Source: Peptoclostridium litorale DSM 5388
GTDB lineage: Bacteria > Bacillota > Clostridia > Peptostreptococcales > Peptostreptococcaceae
NCBI RefSeq assembly: GCF_900141635.1
Contig: NZ_FSRH01000018.1
Location: 1 to 56,276 of the forward strand
DNA length: 56,276 nucleotides
Direction of reading: 5' to 3'
Position numbers and translations under genes: made by a program. A model generated the notes under the pieces. It did no database searches. It was not told the origin of the DNA and saw only the letters and a program-made list of their open reading frames with translations. This document shows, one piece after another, positions 37,826-45,453 of the stretch. Positions within the stretch are counted from its first letter, which is position 1; each line of letters opens with the position of its first letter.

Positions 37826-38332
37826 CTAACCCCTCCTGCACTCATCTAGTATTTCAAGAACGGAAAGCTCCGTAAGGTTTCCGTATACTTTTCCGTTGAG
37901 TCTCATTGCCGGAGCAATGTCGCAGGCTCCAAAGCAAGGAGTATACTCTATAGTAAACATATCATCGCCTGTAGTCCCGCCCATTTTGACTCCAAGCTCG
38001 GCTTCAAGAACGGATTTTACGCTCTTTTGTCCGTTTACGGTGCAGGAAGTTCCCTGGCAAAGCTGAATTACGTATTTTCCCTTTGGGCTTGTAGAAAGCG
38101 CGTGGTAGAATGAAGCCACCTCGTACACGTTTTGAACCCTTATGTCCATAACTTCTGAGACCCCTACTATGGCCTCCCTTGAAAGGTAGTGCCTTTCGCT
38201 TAGAGCCTGCACGTCCAGAAGTACTGCCAAAAGGTTGTCCCTTGAATTTCCGTGTTTTTCGACTATCCCTTGTATTTTACCCAAAAGTTCGCCATTTATA
38301 GCAGTTTTATTACTTGTGTAAGTTGTATCCAT
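37826..38332 (-). CDS. hydC: NuoE-like [2Fe-2S] subunit of the hydrogenase
   Basis: A 168-residue thioredoxin-fold ferredoxin. The four cluster cysteines are seen in C-Q-G-T-S-C and C-F-G-A-C-D-I-A-P. The N-terminal helical part (L-L-A-V-L-L-D-V-Q) and the V-Y-E-V-A-S-F-Y-H-A motif are typical of NuoE/HndA. It links the flavin subunit to the hydrogenase. It is the middle gene of the operon, with 26 bases to hydA and one to hydB. GGAGGG precedes the ATG. Confidence 0.92.
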   Translation of the reverse strand: MDTTYTSNKTAINGELLGKIQGIVEKHGNSRDNLLAVLLDVQALSERHYLSREAIVGVSEVMDIRVQNVYEVASFYHALSTSPKGKYVIQLCQGTSCTVNGQKSVKSVLEAELGVKMGGTTGDDMFTIEYTPCFGACDIAPAMRLNGKVYGNLTELSVLEILDECRRG

Positions 38333-38358
38333 AACAAACCCTCCGAATCGATAATATA

Positions 38359-40107
38359 TTAGTAAAGCGTTCTAGCACTGTAGTGGGTGTGAAGCAGCTC
38401 GTGAGACTTGTGTCCGCACGGTTCGCCGAGGTATTCCTTGTAAAGACGCTGAACTGAAGGGTTGTGGTGAGACTTCCTCTTCGCGTTTCCAGAGTCTTCG
38501 GTGTAAAGCGCTTTCGCCCTTTCATATCTAACGTTTATCTTAACCATCTGAGAAGAATGCACGTGAGGCTGTCCTCCGCCGGCAACGCATCCTCCAGGGC
38601 ATGCCATTACCTCTATGAAATGGTAGTCCGCTTTTCCTTCTCTTATAAGGTCCATAAGCTTTTGTGCGTTTTCAGTCCCGTGGGCAACAGCGACCTTTAC
38701 TGTCATATCGCCTATTTGAATGCTTGCCTCTTTTATTCCATCAAGCCCTCTTACGGCATGGTATTCTATCTCTTCAAGCTCCTGGCCTGAAACTATGTCT
38801 GCAACAGTTCTTATTGCGGCTTCCATAACTCCGCCTGTAGCTCCGAATATTACTCCAGCTCCTGTGTAGTCTGAGAATATGTCGTCGCCTTTGCCGTCAG
38901 AAAGGCTTGCAAAATCTATTGAAGCTTCCCTTATCATCTTTGCAAGTTCTCTCGTAGTAAGAACCGCGTCCACGTCTCTTGTACCGTGGCCGTTTAGCAT
39001 TTCCTCCTTTGCAGCCTCGAATTTTTTGGAAGTGCAAGGCATTACGGAAACCACGAACACCTTCTTGGGATCGAGTCCCTCGATTTCAGGATAGTATGAC
39101 TTTAGAACGGCACCTGTCATCTGTTGAGGGGACTTGCATGTTGAAAGGTGCTCAAGAAGATCCGGATAGTAGTGTTCTATGTATCTTATCCAGCCAGGAG
39201 AGCAGGATGTTATCATAGGAAGCTTTCCGCCTTCTTTTATCCTGTGCAGGAGCTCTGTTCCCTCTTCCATTATAGTAAGGTCTGCTCCAAAGTTTGTGTC
39301 AAACACCTTGTCGAAACCGAGCATTCTAAGCGCAGTGTACATTTTTCCGGTGACCGGCGTTCCCATAGGAAGTCCGAATTCTTCGCCAAGAGCAGCTCTT
39401 ACTGCAGGTGCTTCCTGCACTACAACGTGAAGATCCTTGTTTTCAAGGGCCTCCCACACCTTTTCTATTTCGCTCTTTTCACGAAGCGCCGCGACTGGAC
39501 AGACGTTGATGCACTGACCGCAGTATATGCAAGGAGTGTCCTTGAAGCTGTCGCCAAATGCAGGCTCCACAGATGTCTCGAGGCCTCTGTTTGCAAATAG
39601 CAGTATTTCTATTTTTTGAACGTCCTTGCAGGCCGCGACGCATCTTCCGCAAAGTATGCACTTGTTGGGGTCTCTCACTATCGAAGGTGAAAGCGCGTCG
39701 ACCGGCTGAAGCTTTTCCTTTGGAAGAGCCTTAAGGTACTCATCTGAAAGGCCAAGGTCGCTGCACATGTCCTGAAGTTCGCAGTTTTTGCTTCTGGAGC
39801 ATGAAAGGCAGTCGCAGTGGTGGTTTGCAAGTATAAGACGAAGGTTCATTCTTCTTGCATCCCTTACCCTTTTTGTGTTTGTCTTTACGACCATTCCATC
39901 CCATACAGCAAGAGTACATGCGGTATGTAGTTTTTTATCTCCGTCTATTTCAACAAGGCACATTCGGCATGCGCCAGTCTTATTTATTCCCTCAAGATAG
40001 CAAAGAGTAGGTATGTTTATTCCCATGCTTCTTGCGGCTTGAAGTACAGTTTTGTCTTTAGGAACTGCAACATCAATCCCGTCGATTTTTATATTTACTT
40101 TTTCCAT
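38359..40107 (-). CDS. hydA: [FeFe] hydrogenase catalytic subunit
   Basis: A 582-residue hydrogenase of modular M3 type. In order: a [2Fe-2S] domain (G-A-C-R-M-C-L-V-E), a His-ligated [4Fe-4S] segment (H-H-C-D-C-L-S-C), a two-[4Fe-4S] ferredoxin domain (C-I-L-C-G-R-C, C-I-Y-C-G-Q-C-I-N-V-C-P), then the H-cluster domain with T-S-C-S-P-G-W, V-M-P-C-T-S-K-K-F-E, and E-V-M-A-C-P-G-G-C-V-A-G-G-G-Q-P. The first motif has Ser where most family members have a second Cys. It reduces protons or oxidises H2 at the end of fermentation. CAGGAGTG precedes the chosen ATG. First gene of the operon. Confidence 0.95.
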   Translation of the reverse strand: MEKVNIKIDGIDVAVPKDKTVLQAARSMGINIPTLCYLEGINKTGACRMCLVEIDGDKKLHTACTLAVWDGMVVKTNTKRVRDARRMNLRLILANHHCDCLSCSRSKNCELQDMCSDLGLSDEYLKALPKEKLQPVDALSPSIVRDPNKCILCGRCVAACKDVQKIEILLFANRGLETSVEPAFGDSFKDTPCIYCGQCINVCPVAALREKSEIEKVWEALENKDLHVVVQEAPAVRAALGEEFGLPMGTPVTGKMYTALRMLGFDKVFDTNFGADLTIMEEGTELLHRIKEGGKLPMITSCSPGWIRYIEHYYPDLLEHLSTCKSPQQMTGAVLKSYYPEIEGLDPKKVFVVSVMPCTSKKFEAAKEEMLNGHGTRDVDAVLTTRELAKMIREASIDFASLSDGKGDDIFSDYTGAGVIFGATGGVMEAAIRTVADIVSGQELEEIEYHAVRGLDGIKEASIQIGDMTVKVAVAHGTENAQKLMDLIREGKADYHFIEVMACPGGCVAGGGQPHVHSSQMVKINVRYERAKALYTEDSGNAKRKSHHNPSVQRLYKEYLGEPCGHKSHELLHTHYSARTLY

Positions 40108-40217
40108 GAAAATCACTCCTGATCTCAAAATATAATATATTGAATATGTCTTGTATGTGAAAAATACATTCTTAGGATCGGCTAATGATAATTATAGCAT
40201 GCAGCTGAAGCGATTCG

Positions 40218-40235
40218 AACAAATGTTAATTTGTT
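40218..40235. promoter_or_regulatory. candidate operator upstream of hydA
   Basis: A perfect 18-bp inverted repeat, AACAAAT-GTTA-ATTTGTT, lies just beyond a minus-strand TATAAT (40191-40196) that would serve hydA. It overlaps the place of the -35. A repressor binding here would block the hydrogenase promoter. A redox regulator such as Rex is plausible, but the half-sites point the opposite way to the Rex consensus. Confidence 0.4.
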
Positions 40236-40400
40236 AATAATAAAGGTACTTTTGTACTTTCAAGATACACACAAAGGGCATTTATGTTAAAAATCCCATT
40301 TTTTCAATGGGTACGGTGTATGAATTTGCAAAAATGAAGGCCTGGCGGATGAATTTTTATACACTGCCTACATGAAAAATTTTGAAAAATCTGAAAAAAA

Positions 40401-40431
40401 CCATTAATTTTGTTATTAACAAAACTAATGG
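40401..40431. promoter_or_regulatory. 31-bp palindromic candidate operator
   Basis: An inverted repeat of 14 bp per arm (CCATTAATTTTGTT and its complement, one mismatch) around ATT. Its centre reads TTGTTATTAACAA, resembling compressed Rex half-sites. It is about 295 bases upstream of hydA and 570 upstream of the glycosyltransferase start. It has no T run, so a terminator is unlikely. Confidence 0.4.
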
Positions 40432-41003
40432 GAATATTCATGAATTTAATAATAGGCATGCATATATATTAAGCCCGTACTGCAAAAAACGTGCTGTTTG
40501 CTTATAAATCAACCTGTGAAAACGATTTCTGAAAAACGGGGGAACTGAATAAATATGACAAAACATAAACGACTAAATTGTATACTGTTACACAATACAA
40601 AGAGAGTCTTACAAAAGTGCCATGTTAAACATACAAATAACATGATTTGGGATGAATATTTTTGCTTTTGATGAGTTCAAAGCGCACATGCGACCAGTGT
40701 ATATTCAATATTTGTATGGGTTATCCTGGTGAGCATGGAATTCGAAGCTATCAAAACAATATCAATCTGCAAGAAATGTGAGCCGTTTGCAATGTTTTGC
40801 CCATGTTTTTATAATATACCCAAAATTAATTGTTTGGAGCACATAATATAAATTTGTATAAACATTTAGGAGGGAGGGTACTTTGGGTACCACATTAAAT
40901 GTAGATTAAATTTCCATGAAAATTCGAATATATTAAGATGTATGTGGTAAAATGCAGTCTAGGCGGGCTTTTAGAGCCGGCTGGATTCAGGAGGTGTAAT
41001 AAA
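40432..41003. other. long gene-free leader of the glycosyltransferase gene
   Basis: About 570 AT-rich bases without a convincing gene. Near its end are TATAAT-like sites (40813-40818, 40847-40852) and the AGGAGGTG ribosome site of the next gene. I saw no known riboswitch. Its length next to a divergent hydrogenase operon suggests regulatory content. Confidence 0.4.
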
Positions 41004-42161
41004 ATGGATGTGCTTATACTTACGGCTTTTTTTGGAGCCGGCCACTATACGGTCTCAAAGGCCATAAGGGAGCAGCTTATGGAAAGAGACAGCACGCTCG
41101 ACGTTCAGATACAGGATCTTTTCAGCATAACAAATCCCATAATAGAAAACTATGCATATGATTTTTACAATTTTATAACAAGGGAGATGCCCGAATTTTA
41201 CAATTTCTTTTACAACAGGAAAAAGGACATCCCAGACTTTTACATAGACGAGATAACAAGCATTATAGGCCTTCAAAAATTTGCGGAATATGTGAAGGTG
41301 AAGAGGCCGAGGGTGATAATATCGACATTCCCCATATGTTCAAACGTGGTATCCAGATTCAAAAAAAAATATAAAAGCCAAGTTCCGCTTGTCACGTGCA
41401 TAACAGATGTTGTGGACAGCTGGGAGTGGGTCAGCGAAGAGACTGACAGGTATTTTGTGCCTGCGGGCTGCGTTAGGGACGGCCTTGTCAAAAAAGGTGT
41501 TGAGCCTGGAAAGATAAGCGTGACTGGAATACCTCTTAGAAGGAGCTTTATGAAATTCTTCGGATCTCAGGACTCCTCGGCATTTGCGGGTGTTAAAGGT
41601 GAATATGTGCCGGACGGAAGCGAAGGGGAGATTAAACCGGATAACGGCCTGTGTGAAAACAGGGTGCTAGTCATGGGAGGGGGAAGAGGCCTTTTTGAGA
41701 TAGGAGAAGAGGTGTTCGACTATCTGGCGGGGCTTGAGAGCGTCAAGACCACTATCATAACGGGCAAAAACAGAGAGCTCTATGACCAGCTCAGATCAAG
41801 AGGCTTCAAAAGCCTGGAAGTCATGGGCTATGTGCACGATCCAGCCCAGGTCATAAGGGAAAGCTCGATAATAATAACCAAGCCCGGAGGCGTGACTCTG
41901 TTTGAATCCATAAGCTGTGAAACCCCCGTAGTGTGCAGGGAGCCGCACATAGGACAGGAGATTCAAAATGCGGGATTCATAGAGAATATGGGAATAGGCA
42001 TGGTAAGGGGCAGCGCAGATGAAATTATAAGAGGCATAGAAAGCGCAATTGAAAACCCCTGTTGCATTCAAGATATGAAAAGGTCAATAATTAACTTTAA
42101 AAAGACTCTAAGGCCCTTCGAAGTGACAAGCTCTGTAATTGAGCTTATGGACAGGTGGTAG
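41004..42161 (+). CDS. MGDG synthase/UgtP-like diacylglycerol glycosyltransferase
   Basis: A 385-residue GT28-type glycosyltransferase. The N-terminal half matches the MGDG-synthase fold: L-T-A-F-F-G-A-G-H-Y-T-V near the start and a long helical region binding diacylglycerol. The C-terminal half shows the nucleotide-sugar site (M-G-G-G-R-G-L-F-E, K-P-G-G-V-T-L-F-E-S, H-I-G-Q-E-I-Q-N). It would add hexose to diacylglycerol at the inner membrane face for glycolipid or lipoteichoic acid anchors. The ATG eight bases after AGGAGGTG is preferred over an upstream ATG. A flippase-like gene follows four bases later. Confidence 0.9.
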   Translation: MDVLILTAFFGAGHYTVSKAIREQLMERDSTLDVQIQDLFSITNPIIENYAYDFYNFITREMPEFYNFFYNRKKDIPDFYIDEITSIIGLQKFAEYVKVKRPRVIISTFPICSNVVSRFKKKYKSQVPLVTCITDVVDSWEWVSEETDRYFVPAGCVRDGLVKKGVEPGKISVTGIPLRRSFMKFFGSQDSSAFAGVKGEYVPDGSEGEIKPDNGLCENRVLVMGGGRGLFEIGEEVFDYLAGLESVKTTIITGKNRELYDQLRSRGFKSLEVMGYVHDPAQVIRESSIIITKPGGVTLFESISCETPVVCREPHIGQEIQNAGFIENMGIGMVRGSADEIIRGIESAIENPCCIQDMKRSIINFKKTLRPFEVTSSVIELMDRW

Positions 42162-42165
42162 GGAT

Positions 42166-43197
42166 ATGAAAAAACATGCTAGGCATTTGGGATATTTGAC
42201 TGCCGTGGTTTTGATGGTGGCCACGATGTATTTTCTCATGAGAAACATGACTCTGGCGGAGATTTCGGACATAGCAAAGAGAGTAGACATGAAATTCGTG
42301 GTAATGGGATTTTTGAGCCTGTTGGTATATGTGGGCATAGAAATGTGGATAATGGACGACCTCATAAAAGAGATATGCAAGGTCAAGGGGCTGTGGATAT
42401 CTTTCAAGGCTACAATAGTGGGCCAGTACTACAGTCTCATAACCCCGTTTGCAAGCGGTGGACAGCCGGCGCAGATGTATGTCATGAAGAAAGATAACAT
42501 ACCGCTTTCGAAGTCGAGCGCAGTGCTTGCAAATAAGTTCATATTCTTCCAAGTTGGAGTCACCGTGTACTCTCTTGTCCTTTTTCTGTTTAATTTCGGC
42601 AAGATATCCGCAGTGCTTCAAAAGGCCATGCTGTTTGTGATATGCGGGCTTTCGATAAACACGGTTGGGCTTTTTTGTGTGATAATGCTTCTTTACAACC
42701 CCCACAAACTCAAGAGGATAGTATATGTTTTCCTCAGATTCATTCACAATATCCACATAATAAGGCGCCACAGGAGGAAGTACAAGATATTTTCAAGATA
42801 TGTGGATGAATACAAAACCGACATAGATGCAATAGCGAAAAACAAATTCCTGATAGCAAAGAGCTTTTTGCTTACGGGAGTTCAGCTCACGGCGTATTTC
42901 GGGATAACATATTTTGTATACAGGGCGCTGAGCCTTCATGGGAGTTCGTTTTTCGAGATAGTGTCGCTCCAGTCATTCCTCTACATGGCGGTGTCGTTCA
43001 TACCAGCGCCGGGAACTTTAGGGGCCGGGGAGATAGGATTCTACTCAATATTCGGGATGGTTTTCGGCAGGGGGGTGCTAAGGTATGCGATACTGCTTTG
43101 GAGGCTGATAAGCTTTTACGCCACCCTTTTGATATCGGCGGTCATTACATTTGGAATATATATTGCTGAAAAGCTGGAGCCGTACATTGTAAAGTAG
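42166..43197 (+). CDS. UPF0104 / flippase-like integral membrane protein
   Basis: A 343-residue membrane protein with about eight helices, in the lysylphosphatidylglycerol-synthase transmembrane family (MprF N-domain, AglD2-like). Motifs: G-Q-Y-Y-S-L-I-T-P-F-A-S-G-G-Q-P-A-Q-M and S-F-I-P-A-P-G-T-L-G-A-G-E-I-G-F. Members are thought to move lipids or lipid-linked sugars across the membrane. Gene order with the diacylglycerol glycosyltransferase suggests it flips that glycolipid. The ribosome site (GGTGG) spans the stop of the preceding gene, which indicates coupling. Confidence 0.88.
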   Translation: MKKHARHLGYLTAVVLMVATMYFLMRNMTLAEISDIAKRVDMKFVVMGFLSLLVYVGIEMWIMDDLIKEICKVKGLWISFKATIVGQYYSLITPFASGGQPAQMYVMKKDNIPLSKSSAVLANKFIFFQVGVTVYSLVLFLFNFGKISAVLQKAMLFVICGLSINTVGLFCVIMLLYNPHKLKRIVYVFLRFIHNIHIIRRHRRKYKIFSRYVDEYKTDIDAIAKNKFLIAKSFLLTGVQLTAYFGITYFVYRALSLHGSSFFEIVSLQSFLYMAVSFIPAPGTLGAGEIGFYSIFGMVFGRGVLRYAILLWRLISFYATLLISAVITFGIYIAEKLEPYIVK

Positions 43198-43310
43198 GAA
43201 ACAGGGGCATGCAGGGAATGAATCTTGCGGACGTCCTGCGATTTGAAGCCGCATCGGCTCATGCCGCTGCATGCCTGGAGTGATGGATGAAGTGATATTA
43301 GGAACAAAGG

Positions 43311-43457
43311 CTATTCGTGATTTGAAGATATTGTGCTTTCGAGTGCGAGTATCGCTCCGGTGAGAGCCTCTATTTTACCTTCTATCCTCATAAGAAGATA
43401 AAGGCATATCACTATGGGGAAGCCCACATTGGAAAGCAGATATACGAAATCGTTCAA
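43311..43457 (-). CDS. YvrJ family small membrane protein
   Basis: A 48-residue protein with one transmembrane helix. The sequence N-D-F-V-Y-L-L-S-N-V-G-F-P-I-V-I, then L-Y-L-L-M-R-I-E-G-K-I-E-A-L-T is the YvrJ hallmark. A TTG start at 43457 is chosen because AAAGGCGGTG lies six bases upstream; an in-frame ATG further out has no site. In Bacillus subtilis yvrJ belongs to the operon of sigma factor O, and here a sigma-like gene lies upstream in the same direction. A terminator separates it from the DUF2922 gene, so it depends on read-through or its own promoter. Function unknown. Confidence 0.85.
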   Translation of the reverse strand: MNDFVYLLSNVGFPIVICLYLLMRIEGKIEALTGAILALESTISSNHE

Positions 43458-43485
43458 TAGATTCACCGCCTTTATGAACATTTAT

Positions 43486-43513
43486 AAAAAGGGAGCCCGA
43501 AGGGCTCCCTTTT
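43486..43513 (-). terminator. hairpin terminator after the DUF2922 gene
   Basis: An eight-bp GGGAGCCC stem with a three-base loop and five T on the minus strand. T's on the plus side make it usable in both directions. Confidence 0.85.
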
Positions 43514-43542
43514 CGATTGGATTGTTACATAGCCAGTTCGAT

Positions 43543-43761
43543 TTAAGACATCTCAAACGGAGTCTGCTGAACTGTCACAAGATTTGCGCCTTCCTTCTCG
43601 GCTATTGTGGCTCCATCGAATGAATACACATCCTTTTGGACTATAAGGTCCATGAGACCATTCACCTCTGCTTCGGCCAAATTCTCTTTAGCATTGTCGA
43701 GCCTTAACGTGAATTTCTTTCCGTCCGATTTTACAAAGCTCATTTCAACTATCCTGTCCAT
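43543..43761 (-). CDS. DUF2922 family protein
   Basis: A 72-residue small protein, nearly all DUF2922: K-F-T-L-R-L-D-N-A-K-E-N-L, then L-M-D-L-I-V-Q-K-D-V-Y. The family is always small, found in Firmicutes and nearly always paired with DUF1659, as here. AGGAGGG lies seven bases before the ATG. No function is known. Co-location with a sigma-like gene suggests regulated expression. Confidence 0.88.
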   Translation of the reverse strand: MDRIVEMSFVKSDGKKFTLRLDNAKENLAEAEVNGLMDLIVQKDVYSFDGATIAEKEGANLVTVQQTPFEMS

Positions 43762-43848
43762 AAAAAAACCCTCCTTGTCATTGTAACTTGCCTTTTAAGT
43801 GAGACTGGGCGAATCGGGGCCGCATGCGGCCCCGAAGGAATATGGAAT

Positions 43849-44067
43849 CTACGCGTCTATTACAGACTCGTCGATTCTCCTCACCTCCACCACCGAAGGC
43901 TCCTGAATAACGTTGAACTGCTGAGATACAGCGTAAAGATCGTCATCGAGTACGTCTGATTTGAAGTTTTTGAAAGTCTTTCTCTTGAAAACCTCTTTCC
44001 CGTTTCCGTCAGTCCCCATAGAATACTTGAGCTGCATGCCGCTTGAAAGCTTTGTCACTGTAGCCAT
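43849..44067 (-). CDS. DUF1659 family protein
   Basis: A 72-residue small protein. K-R-K-T-F-K-N-F-K-S-D-V-L-D-D-D-L-Y-A-V-S-Q marks DUF1659. It is first of the DUF1659-DUF2922 pair, with an AGGGAGG site. It likely forms a small complex with its neighbour, an inference from constant pairing. Function unknown. Confidence 0.88.
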   Translation of the reverse strand: MATVTKLSSGMQLKYSMGTDGNGKEVFKRKTFKNFKSDVLDDDLYAVSQQFNVIQEPSVVEVRRIDESVIDA

Positions 44068-44225
44068 GCCAATTCCTCCCTTGTGTATTTTTTTACTTTC
44101 ACCCTTATATATTCATCCCGGAGGCAAAACCTATACTAAAAATTTAAAAAAACTTAAAAAGTTTTCGCAATACGTTTTACAAAAAGCACGGCGAACGCAA
44201 AAGCCGAGTTCACGGGCCGAACCAA

Positions 44226-44263
44226 GGGGACGGTTCTGGCTGCGCTTCATTAGAACCGTCCCC
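44226..44263. repeat. GGGGACGGTTCT inverted repeat (REP-like)
   Basis: A 12-bp perfect stem with a 14-base loop, no T run, just after the sigma-like gene. One arm recurs at 55773-55784. Such GGGGACGGTTCT palindromes are known to me as dispersed REP-like elements in clostridial genomes, some linked to REP-associated transposases. Here it may also end the sigma transcript. Confidence 0.55.
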
Positions 44264-44284
44264 CAAGCTCCCGTCGATTTGAAT

Positions 44285-44848
44285 CTATTTATGGAAATAG
44301 GAACTTCTCAGCATGCCCATGGCATCGGATTTTATCTTCAGCGCGTATGAATATGAAATCCCCATTGACCTGGAGGCCTGCAGTATAGTTAGGTCTTCAT
44401 AAAATACAAGCCCTATGAGATTTTTGTGAATGCTTGGAAGAGAGTCCACGAGCATATGGAGCTCTGCGTATTCTATGCCGCTGAAATCTGATATGGCGCT
44501 GCTGGAATAGTCGCCTTCGCTTCCGCATACTCCCTCCACGTCGCCAAGGGCCATAATGTGCCTTTTGGCGTTCCAGTAGAATGTACTTATCATATATTTG
44601 ACATAGCCGCAAAAATGAGAGCCCTTTTCAGGGTCGAAAAGCCTTATGAGCTCGATTAGCCTGACTTTTCCGTCCTGAATAAGGTCTTCATCGTATTTGC
44701 CGAAATAGAACTTGCATTTTGAAATTAAAAGAGGAGTGAAAAGCTCCAAAAGCTTTGACTCTGATTGAGAGCAGCCTTTTGAAGCTTTTATTGCAAGCTC
44801 CTCAATCATTTCGTATTTTTCGATCTCCTGAGGCTGAAACGACTTCAA
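44285..44848 (-). CDS. sigma-70-family-like transcription factor
   Basis: A 187-residue protein resembling small alternative sigma factors. A region 2-like segment (about 15-90; F-T-P-L-L-I-S-K-C-K-F-Y, D-E-D-L-I-Q-D-G-K-V-R-L-I-E-L-I-R-L-F-D-P-E-K-G) and a region 4-like helix-turn-helix (about 135-180; L-P-S-I-H-K-N-L-I-G-L-V-F-Y-E-D-L-T-I-L-Q-A-S given in part) are visible. The start is TTG with GGGGTGAG six bases upstream. The upstream small HTH gene overlaps it by 47 bases. It may drive the DUF1659/DUF2922/YvrJ genes. Region 2 is divergent, so activity as a true sigma is inferred. Confidence 0.75.
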   Translation of the reverse strand: MKSFQPQEIEKYEMIEELAIKASKGCSQSESKLLELFTPLLISKCKFYFGKYDEDLIQDGKVRLIELIRLFDPEKGSHFCGYVKYMISTFYWNAKRHIMALGDVEGVCGSEGDYSSSAISDFSGIEYAELHMLVDSLPSIHKNLIGLVFYEDLTILQASRSMGISYSYALKIKSDAMGMLRSSYFHK

Positions 44849-45053
44849 TTCTTCTCACCCCCCTAAGCTTCAAAATTCCGGCGTTTTCGAGTTTTTTCAA
44901 ATGCCTGTTTACAATGCTTACACATCTGTCGACCCTGCACCCTATCTCGCGCTGTGTGGGGGAGCAGCAGTAAACCTGCTGGCATTCGCGGATATACTCA
45001 AGCATTTGAGATTCCAGCGACGTAATTTCATATTCTTTGACATCATCGGCCAC
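44802..45053 (-). CDS. small HTH DNA-binding protein (LexA N-domain-like)
   Basis: An 83-residue protein with a winged helix-turn-helix: L-E-Y-I-R-E-C, P-T-Q-R-E-I-G-C-R-V, N-R-H-L-K-K-L-E-N-A-G-I-L. This resembles the LexA DNA-binding half without the protease half. The GTG at 45053 is chosen because AAAGGAGATG lies upstream; an earlier TTG would sit only about 14 bases from the predicted transcript start. It overlaps the sigma-like gene, implying coupled expression and a regulator pair. Confidence 0.72.
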   Translation of the reverse strand: MADDVKEYEITSLESQMLEYIRECQQVYCCSPTQREIGCRVDRCVSIVNRHLKKLENAGILKLRGVRRIEVVSASGDRKIRND

Positions 45054-45121
45054 TTTAAAGCATCTCCTTTCGAATAGAAGCACATGAAAAAAAGTATCCA
45101 AACAAATGTTCCTGTGTCTTT

Positions 45122-45150
45122 ATTATACCGAACTGATGTTTCTGGCACAA
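45122..45150 (-). promoter_or_regulatory. promoter of the HTH/sigma-like operon
   Basis: On the minus strand TTGTGC and TATAAT are separated by 17 bases, about 70 bases before the GTG start. This is a good sigma-A-type match. Confidence 0.7.
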
Positions 45151-45453
45151 GCTGGAAAATTTTGTTCGCATGTAAAGCGTATTCATGTTTTGAAAAATAA
45201 TATTAAAAAGACATTTTCTTATAAAAAACGACAGGCGAAATTTGTATAAATGGAAAATTTCATATGTTTTTTACAACATAATTTGATAAGCAAAAAGTGC
45301 TAAAGAAATCAATAGAGTATACGATATAATTACTAACAGAATCAAAAATAATAGTACTATAATCCTGTATTGCGCTCGAGCATGGCAATTTATTCAAAAA
45401 TGTGGTAATAATTATAATTATGTATAATGTTCACAATATATGAGGTGATGGAA
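45151..45453. other. gene-free AT-rich divergent region
   Basis: Between the HTH operon and the second surface block lie 300 AT-rich bases with no ORF. They hold repeated TATAAT-like runs (for example near 45410-45425) and the GAGGTG ribosome site of the next gene. Confidence 0.45.

Noticed and set aside
40411-40423. Calling TTGTTATTAACAA a Rex box
   Set aside because: The half-sites are closer together than in the Rex consensus (TTGTTAA, four bases, TTAACAA), so only a general operator call is justified.
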